From CAVYUC01 sp963771595 (GTDB lineage: Bacteria; Bacteroidota; Bacteroidia; Bacteroidales; Prolixibacteraceae): a stretch of 64,000 nucleotides of DNA. Below, piece by piece: positions 35,569-44,848 of this stretch. Numbering within the stretch: the first letter of the stretch is position 1; the number at the start of each line of letters is the position of its first letter. Made by a program: the position numbers and the translations under genes. Under the pieces are notes generated by a model that ran no database searches, was not told the origin of the DNA, and saw nothing but the letters and a program-made list of their open reading frames with translations. The DNA is taken from contig CAVYUC010000017.1 in NCBI GenBank assembly GCA_963771595.1, positions 1 through 64,000 of the forward strand, given 5' to 3'.

Positions 35569-36918
35569 TTAATCCTGCAACATTTTTTCGGGTAATTCTT
35601 TGGTTGTTTTGGCGCCAAGTTTTTTGATGTTTTCGGCCCGGCGGACTAAATTTCCCGACCCGGTGTGCAGCTTGGCAAGCGCCAAATCATAATTCTTCCG
35701 GGTAGATTCGAGTGTTTTTCCAAGGTTTTCCATATCAGTTATAAAACCAACAAATTTATCGTAAAGCGCACCGCTCTGACGGGCAATTTCAATGGCATTG
35801 CGGGTTTGATTTTCCTGTTGCCACACCGATGCAATTGTTCGCAAAGTCGCCAGTAAAGTGGACGGACTCACAATTACCACCTTTTGATCCCACGCATAGG
35901 AAAACAATTCCTGATCTTCCTGAATTGCCAGGCTAAAAAATGCTTCAATGGGAATAAACAGCAACACAAAATCGGGGCAGTTCAGATTTTGGGCCGTTTG
36001 GTAATGTTTTTCGCTCAGGCCTTTTATGTGATTTTTTAAACTCTGCAAATGCTCCTTCACCCGCAGCAGCCGTTCGGTTTCGGTGGCGGCATTCACTGCT
36101 TTTTCGTAGGCCACCAGCGAAACTTTTGAATCAATAATTATGTGTTTGTTATCCGGAAGGTTGATTACCACATCGGGTTGAATTCGTTTACCATCTTCCG
36201 AAGTGTCGCAAAACTGTTTCTGGTAACCCTGGCCACCTTCATTCAAACCTGAGCGTTCCAGAATGCGCTCCAGCACCACTTCGCCCCAGTTGCCCTGTTT
36301 TTTCACATCACCCTTTAGTGCTTTGGTAAGGTTACTGGCTTCTTCGCTGATCCGCGCGTTCAAGTCGTATAATTTCTTCAGTTCAGCCCGTAAATCTGTC
36401 TGGTCTTTTAATCCTTTTTGATATGTATCTTCCACCTTTTTCTCGAAAAGATGAATTTTTTCTTTCAGCGGATTTAAAACCTCACCCATATTTTTTTGAT
36501 TGACAGCAGTGAATTCCTCGCTGTTTTTCTTCAGAATTTTATGTGCAATATTTTCAAATTCAGTGGTAAATTTCTTCTGAATTTCTTCCAGTTCGACTTT
36601 TTGGCCCTGCAATTTTTCGCGCAGGTTTGAACATTCAGCTTTAATTTTTTCATGATTTACCAGCAATTCCAGTTTTTCGTCTGTTGCTTTAGACAGGTTC
36701 TTTCCCAATATTTCCGATTCGTAACGTGCTGATTTTAATCGTTCTTCCCAAACCAGGCTTAATTTTTCAGCCTCATTCATTTGCACACCGAATTGTTTTT
36801 CGGTGGCAGCAAACTCATTCTTTAACTGAATGAGTTTTTTCTGATGCCGGTAATTCAGAAAAAGAAAGGTGCCCAATGCGCCGAAAGCAAGTCCTGTCAA
36901 TAAAAAAAACGTTTCCAT
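35569..36918 (-). CDS. rmuC: DNA recombination protein RmuC
   Basis: 449 residues. One membrane helix (residues 3-22), a long coiled coil (25-190) and the RmuC nuclease-like domain (KGDVKKQGNWGEVVLERILE, QPDVVINLPDNKHIIIDSK, VLLFIPIEAFFSLA, VVIVSPSTLLATLRTIASVW). RmuC limits inversions at short inverted repeats and has been linked to DNA cleavage. That is notable in a genome with many inverted-repeat elements. It converges with the gene ending at 35558. Confidence 0.95.
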   Translation of the reverse strand: METFFLLTGLAFGALGTFLFLNYRHQKKLIQLKNEFAATEKQFGVQMNEAEKLSLVWEERLKSARYESEILGKNLSKATDEKLELLVNHEKIKAECSNLREKLQGQKVELEEIQKKFTTEFENIAHKILKKNSEEFTAVNQKNMGEVLNPLKEKIHLFEKKVEDTYQKGLKDQTDLRAELKKLYDLNARISEEASNLTKALKGDVKKQGNWGEVVLERILERSGLNEGGQGYQKQFCDTSEDGKRIQPDVVINLPDNKHIIIDSKVSLVAYEKAVNAATETERLLRVKEHLQSLKNHIKGLSEKHYQTAQNLNCPDFVLLFIPIEAFFSLAIQEDQELFSYAWDQKVVIVSPSTLLATLRTIASVWQQENQTRNAIEIARQSGALYDKFVGFITDMENLGKTLESTRKNYDLALAKLHTGSGNLVRRAENIKKLGAKTTKELPEKMLQD

Positions 36919-36994
36919 TAGGGTAATTTAAGCTGATTTACAGCTGCAAATTAACCAAAAAGGAAACGTTTTCCTGTAGAATAAGGTTACTATT

Positions 36995-38077
36995 TTACCA
37001 TTTATACACGATGGAGTTGATATTCATTCCTGCACCCACCGAACAAAAAATTACATAATCGCCTTCTTCCACTTTCTGATCTTCCATTTTTTCTTTCACA
37101 ACCAGGTCGAGAAGTGTTGGAACAGTGGCGGTAGAAGAGTTTCCAAGTTTCCGGATACTCATTGGCATTATTCCTTCCGGAATATTTTTTTCGTTGTACA
37201 GCTTGAAAATTCCATTTAAAATGGCTTCATCCATCTTTTCATTGGCCTGATGAATCAATACTTTTTTGATGTCGTTTAATTCCAGGCCGGCTTTTTCAAT
37301 ACTATCTTTTACCACTCCCGGAACCGTATTAATGGCGTAGATATATAATTTATGCCCTATCATTTTTATAAAAAGCTCATCGCCATCATAATCCGGATTA
37401 TTTGATTTGCCAAGAGTCAGAAGGTTGGCATACTGTACGGAATCGGACCGGCTAGAATGCGCAAGAATACCCAACGGTTCATCGCTTTCCACAACTTCAA
37501 CAATTGTAGCTCCGGCGCCGTCGGCATAAATCATACTGTCGCGATCGTGCGGGTCGGAAACGCGCGACAACACATCGGCGCCCACCACTACTCCACGTTT
37601 CATGAATCCGCTTTTTATGTAAGCATCGGCCACAATCATTCCCTGTGTCCAGCCTGGACAGCCGGAAACCACATCGTGGCAAATGCAGGAAGGATTTTTA
37701 ATGTGTAGCTTCATTTTTACTTTGTTGGCCAAACCCGGCAAAATATCTGTCCGCACATTGTTTACATCAATATCGCCAAAGTTGTGGGCAATAATAATAA
37801 AATCGAGGCTATCCTTTGAAATCCCTGCCGATTTGCAGGCTTCTTTAATGGCCAGAACCGCAATATCCGAAGTTACCTGGTCTTCGTCAACATACCGGCG
37901 TTCTTCAATATTGGTGATGTCAGAAAATTTACGAATAATTTCTTCGTTGGTTTTATCAAAAATCTTTTTGGTTGAAGGGTCGTAAAATTCATAGTCCAAA
38001 AAGTGACTGTTTTTTATTATTTTAGGGGGAAGGTAACTTCCGGTTCCAATAATTCTTGTGTATCTTTCTTTTGTCAT
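36995..38077 (-). CDS. 3-oxoacyl-ACP synthase III-like (KAS III/FabH family) enzyme
   Basis: 360 residues with the thiolase fold. The catalytic cysteine is in VVSGCPGW (near residue 138), the histidine in VLIHQANEK, and the asparagine in LGNSSTATVP, so it is predicted to be active. KAS III proteins start fatty-acid chains or make related condensations. It has an insertion (residues 35-65) seen in the DUF-like 3-oxoacyl synthase branch of Bacteroidota, and may not be the housekeeping FabH. It ends at 36995 and lies just downstream of the LpxH-like gene (14-bp gap). Confidence 0.88.
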   Translation of the reverse strand: MTKERYTRIIGTGSYLPPKIIKNSHFLDYEFYDPSTKKIFDKTNEEIIRKFSDITNIEERRYVDEDQVTSDIAVLAIKEACKSAGISKDSLDFIIIAHNFGDIDVNNVRTDILPGLANKVKMKLHIKNPSCICHDVVSGCPGWTQGMIVADAYIKSGFMKRGVVVGADVLSRVSDPHDRDSMIYADGAGATIVEVVESDEPLGILAHSSRSDSVQYANLLTLGKSNNPDYDGDELFIKMIGHKLYIYAINTVPGVVKDSIEKAGLELNDIKKVLIHQANEKMDEAILNGIFKLYNEKNIPEGIMPMSIRKLGNSSTATVPTLLDLVVKEKMEDQKVEEGDYVIFCSVGAGMNINSIVYKW

Positions 38078-38090
38078 AATATCTTAAATA

Positions 38091-38852
38091 TCAGCAATCT
38101 GGTAATTTTTTAAATCTTTTCAATTCCAATTTGTTTCCGTCAAATTCAGCATACGAAAAGTTGGTTATCCAGTCGCCCAGCAACACGAATCTTGCCGTTT
38201 TTTCCAATTCTGCATCAATCATAAAATGACGGTGGCCAAAGATAAAATAATCTACCCACTCCTTATTCAAAAAGTTTTGGGCAAATTTATACATTCCTTC
38301 ATTCTTAACCTTAAATTCTTCTTTCCGTCCCAACTTGGCCAAACGGCTTGATTTTGACCATGTATGGCCAAGTGACAAAGCGAGGTTTGGATGCAGCCTT
38401 GAAAACAACCACTGCAGCGTTTTATTGGAGAAAACTTTTTTTAGCAGAATATAACCTTTGTCATCCGGATCGATTCCATCGCCATGGGCCAGAAAAAACT
38501 TTTTACCCATAATTTCAGTCATAAATTCGTTCCGGTGCAGGATAACACCAATTTCTTCCGGAAGGTAATCGTATACCCACAAATCGTGGTTTCCGGTAAA
38601 AAAATGAACAGGAATATTTCGGTCGGCAATTTCGGCAATCCGTCCCAAAACACGTGTAAAACCGCGGGGGGCAACTTTTTTATATTCGTACCAGAAATCG
38701 AAAATGTCGCCCATCAAATACAATTCAGCAACATCCTCTTTAATTTCATCGAGCCACTGAACAAAAAGCAACTCACGCTCGCGGTTATTGTTAAGTGCAG
38801 GTGCTCCCAAATGTACGTCGGATACAAAATATATTTTCTTTTTTGCTGACAA
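38091..38852 (-). CDS. lpxH: UDP-2,3-diacylglucosamine diphosphatase (LpxH-like)
   Basis: 253 residues of the calcineurin-like phosphoesterase fold. Metal-binding motifs appear in order: FVSDVHLGAP, MGDIFDFWYE, GNHDLW, AHGDGIDPDD and FGHRHFMID. The enzyme makes lipid X for lipid A. The close homologue in Bacteroidota is usually annotated as LpxH/LpxI-replacing. It lies in a group with the KAS III-like gene and a TlpA-like lipoprotein gene upstream at 38867. LpxK, another lipid A enzyme, is at 49929-51035. Confidence 0.9.
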   Translation of the reverse strand: MSAKKKIYFVSDVHLGAPALNNNRERELLFVQWLDEIKEDVAELYLMGDIFDFWYEYKKVAPRGFTRVLGRIAEIADRNIPVHFFTGNHDLWVYDYLPEEIGVILHRNEFMTEIMGKKFFLAHGDGIDPDDKGYILLKKVFSNKTLQWLFSRLHPNLALSLGHTWSKSSRLAKLGRKEEFKVKNEGMYKFAQNFLNKEWVDYFIFGHRHFMIDAELEKTARFVLLGDWITNFSYAEFDGNKLELKRFKKLPDC

Positions 38853-38866
38853 GAATTGACCTTTTA

Positions 38867-40021
38867 CTAATTTAATATTCCGGCAAGCGCTTTATTTAAC
38901 GCAGTTCCCTTCAAATCCTGAGAAACAATAACCCCTTCCTTATCAAGGAGATAATTATACGGAACGGCTTTAATGTTGTAATTCATCACAGCACTTTTAC
39001 TTCCCTTCATATCGCCCACATTTGTCCAGCTTAATCTATCCTTGTCAATGGCATCAACCCATTCAATCCGGTTATCGTCCACACTAACCTGGTAGATTTC
39101 AAAGCCTTTGCTATGGTATTTTTTATAAGCTTCAGCCAGCGCCTCATTCTGGATTCGTGAATTTTTGTCAACAGCCGACCAAAACTGCAGCAGCACTACT
39201 TTCCCGCGCAACGATGAAAGTGCAACTTCCTTTCCTTCAGGATTTGGCAACACAATTTCAGGGCTGTTTTCTCCCTGTTCCCTGATTATTTTTTGGAGCT
39301 GTGCATTTTTTTCCTCTTTTAAAAGCTGAACAGTATTTTGATATAGTGATTTCACATGTTCGGATTCGGGATAGATGGAATTCAGCGCAGATGCCGCTAC
39401 ACGCATGGTGTGTAAATCTTTAACCATATAATTCTGCGGGCCCAATTTTTGATAAAGGGCTAAAATACTCGCCATCGAAAATGGATTATTCATTACAAAA
39501 TTGGTGGAAAACTTTACCTGCTCTTCCACTATTTTATTTTTTTGTTCTTCCCATTGTTCCTGCATTTTATCATATTCAGGATCTCCTATATACAATTTTT
39601 TAAGTGACTGTAATGAATCCAGTTTTTTTCTTGTATCGTCAAATTTTGCATTCAATTCCTTTACCTGCATTGAGCCCAGCGAACCTTGTACACTGTACTC
39701 GCGGGTGAAATTTGCAAAATCAGCATTAACCATTACCTGCTCTGCTGAATCTACCAGCAACATAATAAACCTGTTATCCTTAAATTTAAGCATGTAAAAT
39801 GTCGGGAAACTGACTTCGCCATTAAATTCAAATGCCCCTTTTTTATCAATTTTAACCGAATCTACTGTTTCAGGAGACGAAATCAACAACTTGTCAAGAT
39901 AAATGGTTTTTCCTTCGGCATGCGTTATTGTTCCGCTTATCGAAAATTCATTCTTCTTTTTACATCCACTCAACAGCGAAACAAGCACAATAGAAATTAT
40001 AAATAACCTGTTGATATTCAT
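38867..40021 (-). CDS. DUF4369/TlpA-like lipoprotein without CxxC
   Basis: 384 residues. A lipobox cysteine (LVSLLSGCKKK, near residue 21) marks a lipoprotein. A DUF4369 domain (ISGTITHAEGKTIYLDKLL) and a helical linker lead to a thioredoxin-like domain starting about residue 250 (ALSSLRGKVVLLQFWSAVDK). At the place of the redox motif it reads WSAVDK instead of WCxxC, so it cannot act as a thiol oxidoreductase by the usual means. The cis-proline region AVPYNYLLDKEGV is kept. It may be a binding or sensing variant. Confidence 0.85.
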   Translation of the reverse strand: MNINRLFIISIVLVSLLSGCKKKNEFSISGTITHAEGKTIYLDKLLISSPETVDSVKIDKKGAFEFNGEVSFPTFYMLKFKDNRFIMLLVDSAEQVMVNADFANFTREYSVQGSLGSMQVKELNAKFDDTRKKLDSLQSLKKLYIGDPEYDKMQEQWEEQKNKIVEEQVKFSTNFVMNNPFSMASILALYQKLGPQNYMVKDLHTMRVAASALNSIYPESEHVKSLYQNTVQLLKEEKNAQLQKIIREQGENSPEIVLPNPEGKEVALSSLRGKVVLLQFWSAVDKNSRIQNEALAEAYKKYHSKGFEIYQVSVDDNRIEWVDAIDKDRLSWTNVGDMKGSKSAVMNYNIKAVPYNYLLDKEGVIVSQDLKGTALNKALAGILN

Positions 40022-40192
40022 ACCTTGTTTTTAATTAAAGCCCGTAAAAATAACAAATTCCGGTATACCCGAAATACTAAAAACCGAAAATAACATATTT
40101 TAAAGTTTTTGGCCGATAAAGATTTTTTTGCGTGTTTATTGTCCTTAAATTCATGAAAAAATTTTATGTTCGTTGATAATCAAAATTAAGAG

Positions 40193-41125
40193 GTGAAAAT
40201 ATACCATAATCTGGAAAATTTTAATGCCAAAAATCCTGTTTTAACTATCGGGACTTTTGATGGCGTGCATTTGGGACATCAAAAGGTAATTTTGAAGTTA
40301 AACGATTTTGCCCGGAAACATCAGGGTGAGTCGGTTATTTTTACTTTTCATCCCCATCCGCGGATGGTAACTTCACCCGGCGAAAATAACCTTCGCCTGC
40401 TTACCACGCTGGATGAAAAAATCCGGCTTTTTTCGAAACTGGATATCGACCACCTGGTTATCTATCCGTTTACAAAAATATTTTCAAAACTTTCGTATTC
40501 CGATTTTGTTAAAAAAATACTTGTCGATAAAATTAAAACCCACTGTCTTATTGTTGGTTACGATCATAAATTTGGAAAAAACCGGGAGGGTGGATTCGAA
40601 TATTTAAAAGAATGTGCCGATCAGTACGGATTTAAAATTGAAAAACTTGAAGCGCTGCTGATTGATAGTATGAATGTGAGCTCTACAAAAATCCGTACGG
40701 CGCTCCAGCAAGGCGATATAAAAACTGCCAACCGGTATCTTGGTTATAAATTCATGCTGCACGGCAAAGTGGTTGAAGGTCGGAGAATTGGCAGAAAAAT
40801 CGGGTTCCCCACTGCAAACATTGAATCGTCGGACGAACATAAAATAATTCCCGGCTATGGAGTTTATGCGGTCCACATTTCAATTGAAAATCAGCAATTT
40901 GGCGGAATGCTAAACATTGGAACAAGACCAACTTTTAATAAAAACGCCGACAACAGAAGTATAGAAGTTCATATTTTTGATTTCAGCGGCGACATTTACA
41001 ACCAGGAAATTACGCTAACATTTATTGATAAAATAAGGGAAGAACAGAAATTTGTCAGTGTACAGGCGCTCGCCGAACAATTACAAAAAGATAAAATTAC
41101 AGCCCTGCGAATTCTAACCAAATAG
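40193..41125 (+). CDS. ribF: Bifunctional riboflavin kinase/FAD synthetase
   Basis: 310 residues. The N-terminal FAD synthetase has TIGTFDGVHLGHQKV with the nucleotide-binding HxGH and VGYDHKFGKNREGG; the C-terminal riboflavin kinase has GRRIGRKIGFPTANIE and GMLNIGTRPTFN. It makes FMN and FAD from riboflavin. The start is GTG at 40193, since no ATG in frame precedes the conserved N-terminus. RibD, from the same pathway, is 2 kb downstream. Confidence 0.95.
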   Translation: MKIYHNLENFNAKNPVLTIGTFDGVHLGHQKVILKLNDFARKHQGESVIFTFHPHPRMVTSPGENNLRLLTTLDEKIRLFSKLDIDHLVIYPFTKIFSKLSYSDFVKKILVDKIKTHCLIVGYDHKFGKNREGGFEYLKECADQYGFKIEKLEALLIDSMNVSSTKIRTALQQGDIKTANRYLGYKFMLHGKVVEGRRIGRKIGFPTANIESSDEHKIIPGYGVYAVHISIENQQFGGMLNIGTRPTFNKNADNRSIEVHIFDFSGDIYNQEITLTFIDKIREEQKFVSVQALAEQLQKDKITALRILTK

Positions 41126-41128
41126 AAA

Positions 41129-42190
41129 TTATTTCTTTATCAAAACACACGAAATTGGAAGATGGTCGGAATTCCTGAATTCGAAGGTTTCAAAATTGTA
41201 GGACTGAAAACCGGAACTGTGAAAAATGTAATCGATACGAAAAGAAGGAAGTTTCCCAACATATGTTCGCCCCATTCCATGCCCCGAACATACAAAAGCA
41301 TCTTTTAACTGTTTCTTTATCTGGTGGTACGAAAATGAAGCTGGCGGATCATTAAAATCGCCGCAAACGATAACATGGTAAGGCGATGCATCGATGTACC
41401 TGCGGATTTCCCTCACCTGCTCGGCCCTCAATTTATAGGCTTGCTTGAATTTAACTCCCATTTCGCGCACTTCCTTTAAATCCTTCTCTTCGTCAAGAAT
41501 CTGCGATTCAATTATAGAATAGCGGTGTGGATCAATTTGATAAGACTGAAGGTGAATATTAAAAATGCGAACCGTGTCGCTTCCGATTAAAACATCAGTG
41601 TAAATTGATATATTACGTGAATTTTCAAACCTGATTTCGCCCATTCTTAGAATTGGATACCGCGTCATAGTTACTGAGCCAAAAGTGGTACTCGACCGTG
41701 CATACTGATAATGATGGATGATACTCAAATCTTCCACGGTTTTTCCAAGATTAAAAATGCTGTTTTTGCGCAATCTTACTTCCTGCAAACAAATAATATC
41801 AGCATCCTGTTTTTCAAGAAATCGGGTAATCCGGTCGGCAGTTTCTTTTTGCGATACTTCGCCGTTTACCCCAAAGTGCATTACGTTAAACGAAAGCACT
41901 TTTATATCGCCGGCTTCAACCGTTTTTGCATTCAACTGAAAATAGCGGGTAATAAACCCCCATCCTATTACAATGGTGATCAGCGAAATGAGCATGTAGC
42001 GCGGTTTTATGATTAACCAGGCCAGAATAAAAACAATATTTACAAGTAAAATTACCGGATAACCCAATCCGAACAAAGAGGGCAGCCACCACTTGTCGGG
42101 CGGTATATACACCGATAGGTACGAAAATAAAAGAATAAGTACTATCAGTATATTCAGCGCAATAAGTATGTTAAAAAAAATCTTTCTCAC
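41129..42190 (-). CDS. Membrane-anchored endonuclease/exonuclease/phosphatase-family protein
   Basis: 353 residues. Three membrane helices in residues 1-95 precede an EEP domain: VLSFNVMHFG, IICLQEVRLRKNS (metal glutamate), CGDFNDPPAS, and RNSDHLPISCVL with the catalytic histidine. EEP proteins cleave phosphodiesters of DNA, sphingolipids or inositol phosphates; the target of this membrane type is unknown. It converges with ribF, with only 3 bp between the stops. Confidence 0.9.
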   Translation of the reverse strand: MRKIFFNILIALNILIVLILLFSYLSVYIPPDKWWLPSLFGLGYPVILLVNIVFILAWLIIKPRYMLISLITIVIGWGFITRYFQLNAKTVEAGDIKVLSFNVMHFGVNGEVSQKETADRITRFLEKQDADIICLQEVRLRKNSIFNLGKTVEDLSIIHHYQYARSSTTFGSVTMTRYPILRMGEIRFENSRNISIYTDVLIGSDTVRIFNIHLQSYQIDPHRYSIIESQILDEEKDLKEVREMGVKFKQAYKLRAEQVREIRRYIDASPYHVIVCGDFNDPPASFSYHQIKKQLKDAFVCSGHGMGRTYVGKLPSFRIDYIFHSSGFQSYNFETFEFRNSDHLPISCVLIKK

Positions 42191-42395
42191 TTCCCGTTTT
42201 TCGCTTCAGTAAATTCTATCACAGTAAAATATCCACCATTAAAATCTGTATCTCAAAACCTGTTGAACCCGCACCGAATTAAGGCAATTCATTTTGTGTA
42301 CCTGTAATTCTGCATTACCAGATTATAAACGGGCTCAGCAATTATTTATGCTAACATATGCAAAAAATAAATGTTTTGTATGTTAAGTTATCAAT

Positions 42396-43238
42396 TTATG
42401 TTTTTGTGCAACAAAACATCCTGTCCTTGCCGTTGATGTCCTTTTTTAACCTGATATTTTTAAATTCCGGCCGTTGAAACAACTCCTTTATTTCGCTCCC
42501 AAACTGTTCGTTTATTTCGAAAAACAGTTGGCCGCCCGAATTTAAATACTGTAGCGCAAACTCACCTGTTTCCCTGTAAAACACAAGCGGATCGGCATCG
42601 GATACAAACAAGGCTTTTCCCGGTTCATGTTCCAGTACATTCGGCTGCATTTGTGCTTTCTCCAACTGCCGCACGTACGGTGGATTGCTCACCAGCAAAT
42701 CAAAATTTTCCCATTTTCTTTCCCTGAAATTTAAAAAATCGGCCCTTTGAAAATGAATCTCCAGCCGAAGGTTATCCGCATTTTCTGCAGCTGCTTTCAA
42801 TGCATCTTCCGAAATATCAACTGCCGTAACTTCTGCAGGCTTTATATTTTTTTTCAGGGCTAGCGCAATGCAGCCGCTGCCGGTGCCAATGTCCAGTATT
42901 TTTGGGGCTTCCGGTTTATTTGATTCCAGAATCCACTGCACCAGTTCTTCCGTTTCGGGCCGCGGAATTAATACGGCCGGATTCACTTTCAGTTTTAAAC
43001 CATAAAATTCGGTCTCCCCAAAAATATATTGTATAGGCTCGTAACGTTTTAATCGCCCAACAATTTCTTTAATTTTTTCTTTTGAAGGAGTATCAATTTT
43101 TTCATGTTTTTTCAGCATGAAAGTCGTATAACCGAATCCGCAAACCTGTTCGAAAATGATACGGGTAAAGCCGCTGATTTCTGATTTGGGGTAATATTCA
43201 GCCAATTCTCTTTCGATATATTGAATAGTCGTCTGCAA
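42396..43238 (-). CDS. prmC: Release factor glutamine methyltransferase
   Basis: About 280 residues. It methylates the GGQ glutamine of release factors. The SAM site is ILDIGTGSGCIALAL and the catalytic motif is LLVSNPPYV; IPRPETEELVQWI is also typical. The frame is open to 43352, but that part is antisense to RibD and carries no family motif. I start at TTG 43238 (TTIQYIERELAEYYP), where homology begins. It diverges from ribD with about 40 bp between. Confidence 0.93.
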   Translation of the reverse strand: MQTTIQYIERELAEYYPKSEISGFTRIIFEQVCGFGYTTFMLKKHEKIDTPSKEKIKEIVGRLKRYEPIQYIFGETEFYGLKLKVNPAVLIPRPETEELVQWILESNKPEAPKILDIGTGSGCIALALKKNIKPAEVTAVDISEDALKAAAENADNLRLEIHFQRADFLNFRERKWENFDLLVSNPPYVRQLEKAQMQPNVLEHEPGKALFVSDADPLVFYRETGEFALQYLNSGGQLFFEINEQFGSEIKELFQRPEFKNIRLKKDINGKDRMFCCTKT

Positions 43239-43251
43239 TCTATTACTTTTG
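43221..43251 (+). promoter_or_regulatory. Candidate promoter of ribD
   Basis: TACTTTTG at 43244-43251 fits the -7 consensus, with a TTG at 43221-43223 in the -33 position 20 bp before. Transcription would start near 43258, about 20 nt ahead of the TTG start at 43279. Confidence 0.45.
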
Positions 43252-43278
43252 CGTGTAAAGTTAATTTTTCCTGGTAAA

Positions 43279-44325
43279 TTGAAAACAAAACAAAAATACA
43301 TGGAACGCTGCATTGAGTTGGCTCGGCTGGGTGCCGGCAGTGTTGCGCCCAACCCGATGGTGGGCTGTGTAATTGTGAACCAGGGAAAAATTATCGGCGA
43401 AGGATTTCATCAGAAATACGGCCATGCACATGCCGAAGTGAATGCAGTAAATTCAGTCAAAAATCCTGAATTGCTCAGGGAAAGCAAATTGTATGTTTCG
43501 CTGGAACCCTGCGCCCATCATGGTTTAACGCCGCCATGTTCTGATCTTATTGTCGAAAAAAAAATTCCGGAAGTTGTTATTGGGACAATTGATCCGTTTT
43601 CGGAAGTTGCCGGGAAAGGAATTGAAAAGCTTAAAAAAGCCGGAATAATAGTGGAAACCGGAATTTTGGAATACGAATGCCGCGAGTTGAACAAACGTTT
43701 TTTTACTTTTCACGAAAGAAAAAGGCCGTATATAATATTAAAATGGGCACAAACTATCGATGGCTTTATCGACATCGAGCGCCTGCCCGAAGGTTTTGGA
43801 CAGCCAACCTGGATTACCGGAGATCTGGCGCTGCGGCTGGTTCATAAAATCCGTGCCGAAGAGAATGCAATTCTGGTAGGGACAAAAACGGCGGAGAAAG
43901 ATAATCCTTCGCTCACCCGGCGACACTGGCCCGGAAATAACCCGGTGCGTTTACTGATTGATAGAAACCTGCGCTTGCCTGCCACTCTGAACCTTTTCGA
44001 CAAATCGCAAAAAACACTGGTTTTTAATGCCGTTAAAAATGAGGAAAATGAAAATCTGCATTTCATAAAAATCGATTTCGGGAAAAAAATAGCGCAGCAA
44101 ATACTCGAAATTCTCTACCAACAGCAAATTCTTTCAGTAGTTGTTGAAGGAGGCAAACAATTACTCGAAACTTTTATCGATGATAACCTTTGGGACGAAG
44201 CACATGTTTTTATCGGCAATAAATTCTTTTTTGGCGGAATAAAAGCGCCCGTTTTTCAGGGAATTGTAACCGGTTCTGAAATGCTGAATACCGATCGGCT
44301 GGTGGTTTTCAGAAATAAAAACTAA
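43279..44325 (+). CDS. ribD: Bifunctional riboflavin deaminase/reductase
   Basis: About 348 residues. The deaminase domain has zinc-site motifs HAEVNAV and LEPCAHHGLTPPCSDLI; the reductase domain follows (ILKWAQTIDGFID, ENAILVGTKTAEKDNPSLT, VVEGGKQLLETFI). It performs two early steps of riboflavin synthesis. I take the TTG at 43279 (KTKQKYMERCIELARLG) as start; the ATG at 43300 is an alternative, and the longer frame to 43249 overlaps the promoter box. It ends overlapping the convergent gene at 44322. Confidence 0.94.
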   Translation: MKTKQKYMERCIELARLGAGSVAPNPMVGCVIVNQGKIIGEGFHQKYGHAHAEVNAVNSVKNPELLRESKLYVSLEPCAHHGLTPPCSDLIVEKKIPEVVIGTIDPFSEVAGKGIEKLKKAGIIVETGILEYECRELNKRFFTFHERKRPYIILKWAQTIDGFIDIERLPEGFGQPTWITGDLALRLVHKIRAEENAILVGTKTAEKDNPSLTRRHWPGNNPVRLLIDRNLRLPATLNLFDKSQKTLVFNAVKNEENENLHFIKIDFGKKIAQQILEILYQQQILSVVVEGGKQLLETFIDDNLWDEAHVFIGNKFFFGGIKAPVFQGIVTGSEMLNTDRLVVFRNKN

Positions 44326-44738
44326 AGAGGCACCGATTTTGGACCACCCGGCATAATTTCAATGTTCAACACATTTTCGACATATAAAAAATAGTAGAAC
44401 AACTTGTGGTTCAGTTCAAAGCCGTAATCCTGCGTTGGGTCGTAACCTACAATCGGTTCAAAAAATTTGCTTTTTCGCGGATCAAGAGCGTTGGCATTCC
44501 AGGCATTAACATACTGATGGTTCCAGTTTTCATAGTAGCTTTGCGAACGGTATTGCGCCGGACTATCGTGTAAAGTGTACCAGGTGTCGAATTTAGGATC
44601 CAGCACTTCCAGTTCAAATTCAAGACTGTCTTTTTCCTCAACTTCAGTGCCGTTATCTTTTATTTTTACCACTTCTTTTTGGCTCGAACAGGCGGCTGCA
44701 AAAACCAGAATTATAATCCAATAAACAATATTTTTCAT
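44322..44738 (-). CDS. Small lipoprotein (DUF6146-like)
   Basis: About 138 residues from the ATG at 44738 (MKNIVYWIIILVFAAACSS), chosen because it begins the lipoprotein signal with cysteine near residue 17. The conserved-looking core is KFDTWYTLHDSPAQYRSQSY, YVNAWNANAL and the C-terminal YFLYVENVLNIEIMPGGP. I recall this pattern from unnamed Bacteroidota lipoproteins (DUF6146). No function is known. Its 3' end overlaps ribD by 4 bp on the opposite strand. Confidence 0.78.
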   Translation of the reverse strand: MKNIVYWIIILVFAAACSSQKEVVKIKDNGTEVEEKDSLEFELEVLDPKFDTWYTLHDSPAQYRSQSYYENWNHQYVNAWNANALDPRKSKFFEPIVGYDPTQDYGFELNHKLFYYFLYVENVLNIEIMPGGPKSVPL

Positions 44739-44848
44739 GTGCGATTTAACTTTAAATATCCAAACTTTTTTACGTACAAAATGTTTACCAGAATTGTTTA
44801 TCATCCTAAAAATTATCAATTTTATGCAAGCATTTGCAAAAAACTAAA

